DNA from: JAWKNZ01 sp041391425 | GTDB taxonomy: Bacteria > Bdellovibrionota_B > Oligoflexia > Oligoflexales > JAWKNZ01 | DNA length: 64,000 nucleotides | Assembly: GCA_041391425.1 (NCBI GenBank) | Contig: JAWKNZ010000009.1 | Span: forward strand, 172,412 to 236,411 | Reading direction: 5' to 3' | In this document: piece by piece, positions 36,448 through 45,842 of the stretch | Layout: each line of letters opens with the position of its first letter | How positions within the stretch are numbered: position 1 is the stretch's first letter | Made by a program: the position numbers and the translations under genes | Notes under the pieces: model-generated | Databases searched by the model: none | Told to the model about the DNA's origin: nothing | The model's input: only the letters and a program-made list of their open reading frames with translations

Positions 36448-37908
36448 TTAGTCGTGTGCCATCCTTTCATGAAAGGACTCATAGCGTTTTAGAGGACTGT
36501 AATAGCGTAAATTTGAAAGTTTTGAAGAATAAATACAAGCATAGCTATTTACTTGGTCGGCAAAACGACTTCTTCCTAGGCCCACCTTCATAAGTTCTCC
36601 CCATTGTGGATGGATTTTATCTTCTCGTTTTTTAATTAATTGTTTAATTTCCTCATTTGCATCGATTAAATCTTTCTCTAGATGTATAGCTGTTTCATTG
36701 TGTTTTTCATTTTCTTTTTTTAAGTAGTGTGCTTTTTTAGGGTCTTGGTTGTTTTCTGCTTTACGCATTTGCCTTAAGTTTGCAACAATTTTTGAACGCA
36801 AGCGTTGTAGTTCTTCTTCAAAAACCTCTTTAACCTTTATTTTCTCTTTTATAATAATCAAATCTTGTAGAGTTTCTTCAACTTTCGGAATCTCTTGCTC
36901 AAGCTCTTCTACTATAAGCATTGTTCTCCAATTTAATATACCTTTAGATTGAATGATGTCTCCGTAGATATGATCACCGATGTAAAGGATTTCATCTCCT
37001 CGATGCCCTGTCAGTTTTTCAAAGAGGCGTGCATTTCCTCCATGGTAGACATTAGTAGGCAATAAAGGTCCGTCGCAGATTTTTAATAATCCAGTATCTT
37101 GCATGACTTCGAAAAATGGTTGACTGCCTGTAAAGAAGCCGGGTTTGCCGCCCCCTACAATGATTGCAGAAAAGTAATCTTTCCAGTTGCTAAACCCTTC
37201 ATCATCGGGAACATCACTTAAAATATAGTCCATAATTTCGTTGGTATATTCCCAGTGCGAGTTGGTAAGAAGAAACAGAAATTTTCCAGAGTTGATTAAT
37301 CTAAGAAGTGTTTTGGGGATAAACTTGTCTCTGCTTATATAGTTCTCTGGATGAGCTATGACTTTGTCTTTAATACTACCGTCACGATGGCTGTCATCGA
37401 TGAATTTTCTTAAATCTTCGTAAACTTCGGCATAGGTTCGTTTGATTTTACCTGGATTGTGATTCATATAGTCTACTATTTCTACGAAAAGTTGGACTTC
37501 ACTCAAGGCAAAAAAGGAATCCATGGAAAGGAATTTTTCTGCTTTATATCCCGGACTATTGTATGTTCTATGGCGTTCTGCTTTACTTAGCGCTCGATGT
37601 CCGTGGTATGCTTTTAACATATTTATGCCCATCAACTTTTAATACATTCCCTCGTTCGCGATCTACTAATAGGCCACGAATTAGAAAATCATCGCGATAT
37701 TTCAGTTTAACGAGTTCTTCAGGATAACCTGCATTAATAAACTTTTTAATGTTTCTCTAAATGCAAGTGCTTCAAATTCTTTGCGGTTATATGGGGCTAA
37801 AGTATGATCCATGTCTAGGCCAATCGCTTTAATTTTTGCCATATTAATGGAGCGATTGACGAAAACCTTCTGGTTTTTTCTTAGTTCTTTGTGTTTGATA
37901 TCTTTCAT
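36448..37908 (-). pseudogene. HAD-IG family purine 5'-nucleotidase, broken by two small indels
   Basis: Read across three frames this is a full-length HAD nucleotidase of about 485 residues. The first frame carries KVFVNRSINMAKIKAIG and the nucleophile motif GLDMDHTL. The second reads INAGYPEELVKLKYRDD and FLIRGLLVDRERGNVLKV. The third contains AYHGHRALSKAERHRTYN, LLTNSHWEYTN, YIGDHIYGDI and a charged coiled-coil tail. Frame changes lie at the T5 run 37743-37747 and the T4 run 37612-37615. All catalytic motifs are intact, so either two homopolymer consensus errors or very recent loss is likely. Family members hydrolyse IMP/GMP. It overlaps the upstream PilZ gene by four bases. Confidence 0.82.
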
Positions 37909-38489
37909 TCGAATTTGACACCGGCCTGAATTCTAATTTGTCCCCTCAGATTCATCAACTTACGCTGATAGACTATCTCACCAGATGTTATTTTATATGG
38001 TTCACCATCGATCATAACGCGGATTTCATCTAAGTGAGCTCCTGCTTGAATGAGGTTTGAGGCATATGTCGTCTGAAAAGACAACCCATAAGCTGACATA
38101 TCAAGTATTTGCTTCGTGATTCTAGTTACTTGGTCATAAGGGTTCAGTATTTCGCAGACGACGTTTTCTGCTGCAGTAAATGAAAAGCGTTCTGATTGGC
38201 GTTCATCTTTTATTAAAGATTGTTCAGAAATAGGATAAATTATATGTGCACCATCAGATTTGATTTTGTCGCATTGATGGCGAAGCATTGAAACTTGGAA
38301 AAAATAGTGGGTCGAAGACATGAAGGTCTTAATATATTCTGGAGTGATTGTATTTTTGAGGACTAGATGATTGTCAGCAATTTTTATAATTTTTGTTTGA
38401 AAGGAAATATCAAGTGCATCAGCGGATAGATAAATTGGAGTTCTATCTTGCATTGCTTGTTGAAATACTTTTTTTGTTTTTTTATCCAT
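37905..38489 (-). CDS. YcgR-like two-domain PilZ protein
   Basis: A 194-residue protein. The N-terminal half is a beta-domain of the YcgR-N type. The C-terminal half is a PilZ domain with the basic motif RQSERFSF and DMSAYGLSF, both needed for cyclic di-GMP binding. No membrane segment. Its stop overlaps the start of the HAD nucleotidase by four bases (ATGA). The role is probably a c-di-GMP-responsive effector; the target is unknown. Confidence 0.82.
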   Translation of the reverse strand: MDKKTKKVFQQAMQDRTPIYLSADALDISFQTKIIKIADNHLVLKNTITPEYIKTFMSSTHYFFQVSMLRHQCDKIKSDGAHIIYPISEQSLIKDERQSERFSFTAAENVVCEILNPYDQVTRITKQILDMSAYGLSFQTTYASNLIQAGAHLDEIRVMIDGEPYKITSGEIVYQRKLMNLRGQIRIQAGVKFE

Positions 38490-38797
38490 AATTTTTACGT
38501 TTAAGTTTTGTTAACAGCTAATTTGATTTATATAGGATTCCAGTTTTACTTTGGAAAAAATACCTCGCTATTAATGAGTCATAGCTTTAGTGCTTTGTAT
38601 ATATTTTAATACTCGGCATTTTCTTATCAAATTTTTATGCAGAAGTTTTATCTCTTCTTATTTTGATGCGTATCCATTTGCCGGTAAAAATTGTTTGAAA
38701 ATTATACTGTTGCTGGAAAAACATCCTATATAGTGATATTATATCAAATTTATTGCTGATTAGGTAGGAAGCATTGTGTACAGGATTTTCGTTTTAT
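38490..38797. other. Gene-free stretch between TPR-barrel and PilZ genes
   Basis: About 308 bases, AT-rich, with no coding-like frame. Likely the promoter region of the PilZ-nucleotidase pair on the minus strand. Confidence 0.4.
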
Positions 38798-40582
38798 TTA
38801 TTGAATAGCTTTTGTAAATGTATTGTCGGCGAAGCGGTTAATGATCCTATCTACACGAGTGACGCTTGGGAATGCCATAGTGGCAATTAGCATGTAGGTA
38901 GTCTGATGGCTGTCAAACTCGGGTTGGTTAGGGTTGCTATTATCAATAATTGTAAAATTACCTTCTATACGGTGAAATTGTGAATAGTTCCAATGAGCTC
39001 CGAGCTTTATTGAATATCCTCCATCTGTACGTTTGCAACTTTGAAATTGCCTGTTCTCAGAATTTGCATTGTCCTGATCGCCAGTTGTTATATCGACTTT
39101 TTTGTCGCAAGTACCAATTCTCAATATTTCAAGAGCGTAACTGTCTTGGTAATAACCACCTTTAGCATTGATGTAGAGTCTAGGCATGATTTGGTGCTCT
39201 ATGGAAAGAGAACCTCCTAATTTGTTAAAATCTAGCCATGGGTCATTAGCGATAAAGTTGTATGAGTAAGCTTCTGCCTCTATGTCTAAATTATATTTGG
39301 GAATTGAAGCGTGGTGTTTTAAGCCTAAGCTTATGGGAACCTGCTCACTTGAGTCTGCTTGGAATGTGTATGATTGCACAGAAAATTCTGGAGATTCTAA
39401 ATTTACTTCTTTTCTAAAATAAGCATAAGCTATGGTTCGCATATTAGGCGTCCATGCGTAGCCAATCCAAGGGATAAGTAAAGAAGTGTTTGAAATTTCC
39501 AAGACTGATGGATCGATTGACTGAATCTCTGGCCCTGTATATAATCTTGATCCGATCCGAGCGTATTCTAACCTTCCATAGGCACCTGCAAATAATTTCC
39601 AAGGTAATTCGATTCTAGCATCAGTATATAATTGATGGTGGCGTTCCAATAAATCAGGTCGAAATGGTTGGTATTCAAAATCCCCAGGATCGTCAAAGTA
39701 GGTATTAATACGGTCAGTATTAGTTCCCCAAAACTGTCTATAGGTGTAGCCCGCCCAAACGGTTCCTTTTGCTTTTTGAATAGGACCGACTCCTATACCG
39801 GCATTAGCTAGAATAAATTGCTGTGAGTCCTGTCGTTTATGAAATGTTCCATCATCATTTTTTTCTTGCAGTTCAATATCATTGCTTTCGAAGCCAATTT
39901 GGGTTGCCCAATAATGAGGGATGGGGTAGAGGGAAAGTTTATTATATTTATATAATGCATCGTTCATATTTGGGCGTTCAATCCCTTTGACTTCTTTTAA
40001 GTGGCGTCCTTGTCTTATGCTTTGAAGAATATATAGTGCATCTTGATAATATTTTCCCCGGGGAAATCTTTGCACATATAGATTGAGCCAATGGGCAGCT
40101 TTTTCTTTCTTTTTTCTTTGGTAATCGGTAACTCCTAGTTCGAACATTGAGCGTGCTCCATAAGAATCTAAATAATGAGCAGCTTTTTTGAAATATATCC
40201 GGGCTTTTGATCGCATTTCAAGGGCGTCATAGCATAAGCCTTGATAGAAATAGTTAAAAGATTTTAGATTGGTTTTATTCTCAGTGTATTTAAAGTAGCG
40301 CAATGCTCTTCTTGGCAGGCCGGAGTGGAAATAAGAAGCAGCTAAATTATTCCAAGCATTATAATCTTTCTTATTTTTGCGAATGATTTTACGGTATAAT
40401 TTGATAGCTTTATCGTACTCCTTATCGGTAAATGCGTTGTTGGCTTTTACCAATAGAGTAGTGTTGCTTGCAGGCGCACCGTATAGTTGTTTAGAACCGA
40501 TGGTTACTGCGAGTAAAAAAACAATAGACTTTAATATTTTATATTTGTTTAATTTTGCAACAAACACGTTGTTGTATCTCAT
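38798..40582 (-). CDS. Outer-membrane protein: N-terminal TPR repeats plus beta-barrel
   Basis: A 594-residue exported protein. After a signal peptide (ILKSIVFLLAVTIGSKQLYG) come three to four TPR-like helices (NAFTDKEYDKAIKLYRKI, AWNNLAASYFHSGLPRRA, FNYFYQGLCYDALEMRSK). From about residue 225 the rest alternates aromatic-rich strands and turns typical of an outer-membrane barrel. The C-terminal stretch TTYMLIATMAFPSV is a plausible last strand, although extra residues follow. No known family name. A second protein with the same layout is at 43986-45824, suggesting a paralogous pair. Divergent from the DUF429-like gene, 26 bases apart. Confidence 0.75.
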   Translation of the reverse strand: MRYNNVFVAKLNKYKILKSIVFLLAVTIGSKQLYGAPASNTTLLVKANNAFTDKEYDKAIKLYRKIIRKNKKDYNAWNNLAASYFHSGLPRRALRYFKYTENKTNLKSFNYFYQGLCYDALEMRSKARIYFKKAAHYLDSYGARSMFELGVTDYQRKKKEKAAHWLNLYVQRFPRGKYYQDALYILQSIRQGRHLKEVKGIERPNMNDALYKYNKLSLYPIPHYWATQIGFESNDIELQEKNDDGTFHKRQDSQQFILANAGIGVGPIQKAKGTVWAGYTYRQFWGTNTDRINTYFDDPGDFEYQPFRPDLLERHHQLYTDARIELPWKLFAGAYGRLEYARIGSRLYTGPEIQSIDPSVLEISNTSLLIPWIGYAWTPNMRTIAYAYFRKEVNLESPEFSVQSYTFQADSSEQVPISLGLKHHASIPKYNLDIEAEAYSYNFIANDPWLDFNKLGGSLSIEHQIMPRLYINAKGGYYQDSYALEILRIGTCDKKVDITTGDQDNANSENRQFQSCKRTDGGYSIKLGAHWNYSQFHRIEGNFTIIDNSNPNQPEFDSHQTTYMLIATMAFPSVTRVDRIINRFADNTFTKAIQ

Positions 40583-40608
40583 AAGTTTGTGTCTAAATTT
40601 GATCTATT

Positions 40609-41502
40609 ATGGCTGAAGAAGTGACAAAAATCGATCATTCTTTGAAAAAAAACAATACAGGCCCTCAAAGCCATATTGGTATTCATCTTTCTGGAGCTAA
40701 TGCGCATAAAACTTCTGTGGTATTTTTGCATGGAAATCTGGTTGAAGGGCCATTGATTATTCATAAACTCCACGAAAAAATTGGCTCAATTGGAGGTTTA
40801 TATTCTGATGATCGTTTAGTTGATTTGGTTTTAACGTCTTCTAACATTATGAGCATTTTTGTTGATAGTCCATTGACCGTGCCTCCATGTGTGTCATGTG
40901 TGCGGCCGACTTGCCCTGGAGCAATAAGTTGTGATGATTTGATGGTTGCGTATATGTTGCACATAAATGAGAAAATCAGGCGGCTCACTAGAAAAAGGCG
41001 GCGTAGGCCTATGAACCCTCAGACCCATAGGCTTTGGGATCTATGGCAAATGTTATATCCGTCTGACTATCACTCTGGCGAAGCAACTTTTAGCGCTAAT
41101 TTAATCCCCTTAGTGATTAGAGCAAAGTCATTTGCAAAGCGTCTTTATCATCAAAGTACCTCGCTTCTTTTAAAGGAAACCTCGGTACCACAAAGTTTAT
41201 CGATTTTTGCAGAATATTTTTGCTGGGACTCTAATGACATTCAAAAAAAATTTCGCTCTTTTGAACATGGCTTGCAATATCGAGAGAAAATTATACGTGC
41301 CTTAATTCGGGAAGGGTGGCTGGGACCCTGGAATATCGATACTCATGAGATCTATCAACAGGTCACTAGATCGGTTGAGAATTTTCAAGCGCTTATTACC
41401 GGATTAGTAGCAGGGTTCTATCAAAGTGGTCTTTGCCATGAGGCTCCAGACGAGTTTTTAGATAAAGAAGGTTGGATTTACTTGCCGCAGCTGAGTCCAT
41501 GA
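40609..41502 (+). CDS. DUF429-like (RNase H fold) protein with a cysteine cluster
   Basis: A 297-residue soluble protein. The start of the fold (HIGIHLSGANAHKTSVVFL) and the following IFVDSPLTVPP resemble the D...D layout of DUF429/RNase H-fold proteins. Right after it lies C-x2-C-x4-C-x5-C (PPCVSCVRPTCPGAISC), which could bind zinc or an Fe-S cluster. A basic stretch (KIRRLTRKRRRRP) follows. The assignment rests on motif layout only. The gene is divergent from the TPR-barrel gene. Confidence 0.5.
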   Translation: MAEEVTKIDHSLKKNNTGPQSHIGIHLSGANAHKTSVVFLHGNLVEGPLIIHKLHEKIGSIGGLYSDDRLVDLVLTSSNIMSIFVDSPLTVPPCVSCVRPTCPGAISCDDLMVAYMLHINEKIRRLTRKRRRRPMNPQTHRLWDLWQMLYPSDYHSGEATFSANLIPLVIRAKSFAKRLYHQSTSLLLKETSVPQSLSIFAEYFCWDSNDIQKKFRSFEHGLQYREKIIRALIREGWLGPWNIDTHEIYQQVTRSVENFQALITGLVAGFYQSGLCHEAPDEFLDKEGWIYLPQLSP

Positions 41503-41804
41503 ATTGATAGGAGATGGCTTTTTGCTGCATTCAGAAAAATTGCTTTTATTCAAGGATAGAGGGCATATGATCTGAGTAGGCTATTTTATCATGTTTTGCT
41601 AGCTCGCATGCTTAGCTGCTTTTTAGTGAACGGTTGATTCTAAAATTAGACTAATGAAATAAATAAAAACATAAAGATTACCCTCACTAAACAGATGTTT
41701 AAGATTTTCTGTGGTTATCTAGGAACTCGAAAAACGCTAGAATTTCAATTGCTTGTTTAAAGCATTGCCCTGATCCTCCGATAAGAATAGCGGACTGAAA
41801 GCTT
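41503..41804. other. Gene-free stretch before the PP2C operon
   Basis: About 300 bases without a coding-like frame; presumably the promoter of the PP2C operon. Nothing else is seen. Confidence 0.4.
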
Positions 41805-42548
41805 ATGGGGGCGAACTTGCGAATTAGAATGGCAGGCGCGACTGACGTGGGGCGTAGAAGGAAGGCAAACCAAGATAGTTTGTTTTATGATGCAGCCCAA
41901 GGAATCGGAATTGTTGCTGACGGCATTGGCGGTCGGAGTGGCGGAGAGGTTGCTTCGAGCATGGTGGTCAATGGATTGCGTAAAGCATTTTTAGAAGTAG
42001 ATCGGATTCGCCATGAGGAAATCCATCCTTTTTTGACTACTAATGTTGATCGAATTAATCAACAGTTACTAGATCGCGGAGCTCAGGACCCGATGTTATC
42101 GGGTATGGGAACAACGCTGAACTGTGTGATGTTTGTGGGAAATAAATTGGTTTTGGCACATATAGGTGACAGTAGAACCTATCTATACTCTCAAGGACAT
42201 CTTTTTCAGTTGACGTTAGACCATAATGTAAAAACTTTTTTGGAGCGGGGTTGGTTGGGCTCCGATAGTGTCATACCTGGCTCTGGTGAAAGTGCGTTGG
42301 TTAGGGCCTTGGGGCTTTTTGAACACTGCGAAGTTGATATCTATGAGAAAACAGTCAAAGGGGGAGAAATCTATTTAACTTCTTCAGATGGACTTTTTGA
42401 TATGGTTCGAGATGCTGATATCGCACGCATTATATCAAATAATTTAGATGATTTTAATAACTTACCAACAAAGCTTATTGCTGAAGCAAATCGTAACGGC
42501 GGTCGAGATAACATTACTGTACTCCTTTCTAAAATGGACGGAGATTAA
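41805..42548 (+). CDS. PP2C-type Ser/Thr protein phosphatase
   Basis: A 247-residue phosphatase of the bacterial Stp/PrpC class. All motifs are present: GRRRKANQDSLF, IVADGIGGRSGGE, SGMGTTLNCVM, AHIGDSRTYLY, LTLDHN, YLTSSDGLFDMV and NGGRDNITVLL, which supply the metal-binding aspartates. It removes phosphate from Ser/Thr of proteins in the cytoplasm; no kinase gene is in the window. It shares one base (TAATG) with the next gene, so the two are co-translated. Confidence 0.93.
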   Translation: MGANLRIRMAGATDVGRRRKANQDSLFYDAAQGIGIVADGIGGRSGGEVASSMVVNGLRKAFLEVDRIRHEEIHPFLTTNVDRINQQLLDRGAQDPMLSGMGTTLNCVMFVGNKLVLAHIGDSRTYLYSQGHLFQLTLDHNVKTFLERGWLGSDSVIPGSGESALVRALGLFEHCEVDIYEKTVKGGEIYLTSSDGLFDMVRDADIARIISNNLDDFNNLPTKLIAEANRNGGRDNITVLLSKMDGD

Positions 42549-43972
42549 TGAAGAAGCTTTACTTAATTCGGCGGCGATTGGAATCATTTGTCGGCCCTAT
42601 GACAGCCGAGCAGCTCAAGGCCTCGTTGCAGCGCCTTGAGTTCGGTTTGCAAGATGAGGTGTCAGGGCATTGTGGGCGTTGGATTATTCTAGAAAATAAG
42701 AAGCAGTTGAAAAGCTATTACCCTGAGGTCTATACAGCAATCTTTCAGGGAGAAGTTGGTCCTTGGGCCGAGCCTACTGGGTTAACTAAAAAGCCTGCTA
42801 AAGTAAAAAATAAAAAAAATTCTAATAATAAAGTAACGACTCCTAATAAAAATAAAGAATCAAAAACCACAAAGGGTGGTATGGGTTTAGCAGTTTTCTT
42901 CTTGTTTGGAGCATTAACGGCCGCAATGGTTGCTTTATACATTGTAAAGCCGTCGCTATTTACTCATTTTATTGACAGAGTCAAAGTTTTATCTTCAAAA
43001 CCTAGTTTAGAAATGATTCAAAGTTATTTTGATGCAGGTGACTTGAAAGGGTATACCGAATATATCCGTAAGTATAAAGGTAAAATTCTAGAAGATGTTC
43101 ATGCAAATTCAAAACTTGACAAAGAAAGCCCTTGGCTACCTTATCTTCGCTTTTATGCATTTCATGATCAAGGTAAAATGTCAGGACTTTCAAATGCCCT
43201 TTTAAAAGGTCCGCATGCCGTTTCTGCGCCTACAGATTGTACTTTAGATTCTTGGAAATCCAGATTTAAAGATGGTATGCAAGAATGGTCTAGTATGGTC
43301 TATACGCGCGAGCTGACAAAAAATAATTGGGGTAGGCTTTTAGCTTGGGATCCTCATTGGATTAAGCGTCGTGTAGATAAAGGATGGATAGAGCCTATAA
43401 ATTATTATGGTGCTTGTATTTATATGGCTTATCGTGCATTTGAAGATCTTATAAATGATAAGCCGCTTATGGAGCGTTATACAAAAATTGAAGCAAATGC
43501 TAGTGAGGTCATTTCTGTTCTGAAAAGTCGCTTAGGATGGCTTTCGTATCTTGTTAATCAAACTGAAACCTTTGATGGAATCATAGCTGGGCAAACTGAT
43601 CGTGGTTTTTTAGGACTTTCTTATTGGACTTGTATTGAGGCAGCTGAATCTTTCCAAGAAATGGAATCATGTAAGAAAACACATGATTCACAGTCACAGG
43701 AATGGCAAGATTTAGATCGAGACCGTCTGAGCAAAAATATATTACGCTTGGCTTTAGATAATCCCAAACATTTGAATAAGACAAATTTAGAAAAAATTCA
43801 GAATTCGCTGCAATATTTGATGAAAAATGGCCCATTTACACGTCTGGATTATAGGGCTGAAGTTTATCTTGCGGAAGAATTAATGAAGGCTGATGGTAAT
43901 GTTGAAGCTGCTATTGAAAGTACAAAAAAAGAATTTAAGTTTGTAGATTTTTCCAAAGATTTTTTGAAATAA
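42548..43972 (+). CDS. GYF-like domain membrane protein
   Basis: A 474-residue protein with a cytoplasmic N-terminal domain of about 65 residues that looks like GYF_2/DUF4339 (GPMTAEQL, a tryptophan in GRWIILEN). A very basic Lys/Asn/Thr linker (about 80-115) follows, then one membrane helix (GLAVFFLFGALTAAMVALYIV) and a large helical periplasmic part with four or more cysteines. GYF-type domains bind short peptides, so it may link a cytoplasmic partner, perhaps one controlled by the coupled phosphatase, to the cell envelope. Next comes the TPR-barrel gene, 13 bases away. Confidence 0.65.
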   Translation: MKKLYLIRRRLESFVGPMTAEQLKASLQRLEFGLQDEVSGHCGRWIILENKKQLKSYYPEVYTAIFQGEVGPWAEPTGLTKKPAKVKNKKNSNNKVTTPNKNKESKTTKGGMGLAVFFLFGALTAAMVALYIVKPSLFTHFIDRVKVLSSKPSLEMIQSYFDAGDLKGYTEYIRKYKGKILEDVHANSKLDKESPWLPYLRFYAFHDQGKMSGLSNALLKGPHAVSAPTDCTLDSWKSRFKDGMQEWSSMVYTRELTKNNWGRLLAWDPHWIKRRVDKGWIEPINYYGACIYMAYRAFEDLINDKPLMERYTKIEANASEVISVLKSRLGWLSYLVNQTETFDGIIAGQTDRGFLGLSYWTCIEAAESFQEMESCKKTHDSQSQEWQDLDRDRLSKNILRLALDNPKHLNKTNLEKIQNSLQYLMKNGPFTRLDYRAEVYLAEELMKADGNVEAAIESTKKEFKFVDFSKDFLK

Positions 43973-43985
43973 GTACCGATGATCT

Positions 43986-45824
43986 GTGAATTTTTTTTTG
44001 AACAATTTAAAATTAGTAGATGCAAGTTGGCGATGCTTATTTTTTGCTACTCTTCTCAGCATGGCTTCGTTGTTCTTATTTTCTCAGCAAGGAAAAGCCG
44101 CGAATTCGGTTGAGAGGCTTTATCGACAGGCAACTTATCTAATTAAAAAAGATAGATTAAAAGCAGCTGAGAAAGTTTTGAATCGTATTATTGATAAGTA
44201 TCCAAATCATATTCCAAGTGGCTTGCTTATGGCAAGAATACAGTATCGATTAGGTCAAACAAAAAAAGCATTTAAATTATTTAGCCGCGTGCCGCTTGGA
44301 TACTTAGATTCAACAACTGCATTTGAATATGGGACTGTGGCTTACGAGCTTAAACATTGGCGTTTGGCAATTAATGCTTTTAATTTGGTTGCTACAAATG
44401 ACGAGCTTTATGTTTTTGCGCAGTACTACTTAGGAATTTGTTATTTAAAACTTAGACAATATAAACGAGCATTAACTGTTTTACAAAATTCTTTTGGCCT
44501 CCCACCTTCGCTTAATTCCAATCGGCTTAAACTAATGAAAGTTGCTAGAGATCGTATTAATTTGGAGTCGCATGGAACGACTTTTCGCCTCAGCCCCAAT
44601 ATAGCTGCTCCCCCTCCTTCTGTTCTCGGTTGGGCTCCACTTCCGCCAGAGCCAGGAAGTAAAAAACTTAGAAAGAAAAAAGTTATTAGTGGACCTGCCA
44701 CTGGATTTAGTTTTTCACTTTCTCCAGAGTTTAAATGGCTTAATGAAAAGACTCATGAAGAGTACTCTGGAACAGCCGTTAAAGATCTGAAAAAAAATAG
44801 TTATACTGAAGGTTTGGGAATAACAACACAGTATGATATGAAGCCCTTTTCATTTGGTGGACAGCCCAATTTCGGCTTAGATGCAAATTTTTCTTTAAGT
44901 CAAACGGAAAACTCTAATACAGATGTAAAGATATTTCGCATGGCAGATTCTACTAATGAGGAAGAAGTAAAAAATAGTGAATCCCCAGAAACTAATGCTT
45001 TTGTCTTTCAAGTTAAACCGAATGCGACATTGCCTGTTAGTAAAAATATTGAAGCATCGTTTTCATATCAATATGGTGAAACATGGCCGGAGCGTGATAC
45101 GAATCAGATGAAAGATGGTGAAAGTACGCCGCAAGCATTGTTAAATATTACCTTAGGTAAATTTAATATTGGCACCAGCCTAAGCCATAGTACTTATTCA
45201 AGTGCGGAAAAAGGTAATATATATACAGCTCTTACTTCTAAAACTACCGTAGGGGTAAATTTGAAATCGGTAAATTTAGGTGGAGATTTTACTGTCGTTT
45301 CGAGAGAATCTGCAACTTCAGATAAATTGGGTAAATCCGTCTTAGATACTGTTGCTTCTGCTAATATTGGATTGAACCTTAAAGATTTTTCATTGTCTCT
45401 TGCTTTGAAAAATACTGAATTAACGCCTGAGGAAAATGGAGGCATGGTATCTGGATCGGCTCTTTCACGTTTAGAAACAACAGGCACCGCATCTTTATCT
45501 TTGGGTTTTGGTTTATCTCTTTCGCTTACGGGCACATTTGCTACGTTTTCAAATTATGGAAGAAATGATGTTGTGATAGAGAAAGCGACAATGGAAGGTG
45601 AAGAAGATAAAGTTGAAAGTGTTGTTACTAATGGAAATGATTATGGATACACCGTTAGTGGTAAGATTGCGCCTATTGATTGGCTGTTTTTTACCGTGGC
45701 ATACAGCACCATGATATATAGTTATCAGTACGAAAATCCAGAGATAGAGTCATATTTTTATCAAATAGTTCCAGATTATAAAACAGTTATGACGATATCT
45801 GCTGGGATTTCGAAAACATTTTGA
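43986..45824 (+). CDS. Outer-membrane protein: TPR repeats plus large beta-barrel
   Basis: A 612-residue exported protein starting at GTG. The signal peptide (CLFFATLLSMASLFLFSQQ, cleaved near GKAA) is followed by TPR-like helices (residues 45-190: KAAEKVLNRIIDKYPNHI, QYYLGICYLKLRQYKRAL), a proline-rich spacer (NIAAPPPSVLGWAPLPPEP) and a barrel of about 380 residues. The barrel has alternating strands and ends in ISAGISKTF, whose terminal phenylalanine is the typical outer-membrane insertion signal. Last gene of the PP2C-GYF-TPR-barrel run. Function unknown; an envelope channel or assembly factor is possible. Confidence 0.75.
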   Translation: MNFFLNNLKLVDASWRCLFFATLLSMASLFLFSQQGKAANSVERLYRQATYLIKKDRLKAAEKVLNRIIDKYPNHIPSGLLMARIQYRLGQTKKAFKLFSRVPLGYLDSTTAFEYGTVAYELKHWRLAINAFNLVATNDELYVFAQYYLGICYLKLRQYKRALTVLQNSFGLPPSLNSNRLKLMKVARDRINLESHGTTFRLSPNIAAPPPSVLGWAPLPPEPGSKKLRKKKVISGPATGFSFSLSPEFKWLNEKTHEEYSGTAVKDLKKNSYTEGLGITTQYDMKPFSFGGQPNFGLDANFSLSQTENSNTDVKIFRMADSTNEEEVKNSESPETNAFVFQVKPNATLPVSKNIEASFSYQYGETWPERDTNQMKDGESTPQALLNITLGKFNIGTSLSHSTYSSAEKGNIYTALTSKTTVGVNLKSVNLGGDFTVVSRESATSDKLGKSVLDTVASANIGLNLKDFSLSLALKNTELTPEENGGMVSGSALSRLETTGTASLSLGFGLSLSLTGTFATFSNYGRNDVVIEKATMEGEEDKVESVVTNGNDYGYTVSGKIAPIDWLFFTVAYSTMIYSYQYENPEIESYFYQIVPDYKTVMTISAGISKTF

Positions 45825-45842
45825 TTTTGAAAGCTGTTCTTT

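Noticed and set aside
45194..45535. Minus-strand frame of 113 codons inside the TPR-barrel gene
   Set aside because: A mirror of the barrel strands; low-complexity charged sequence without family features.
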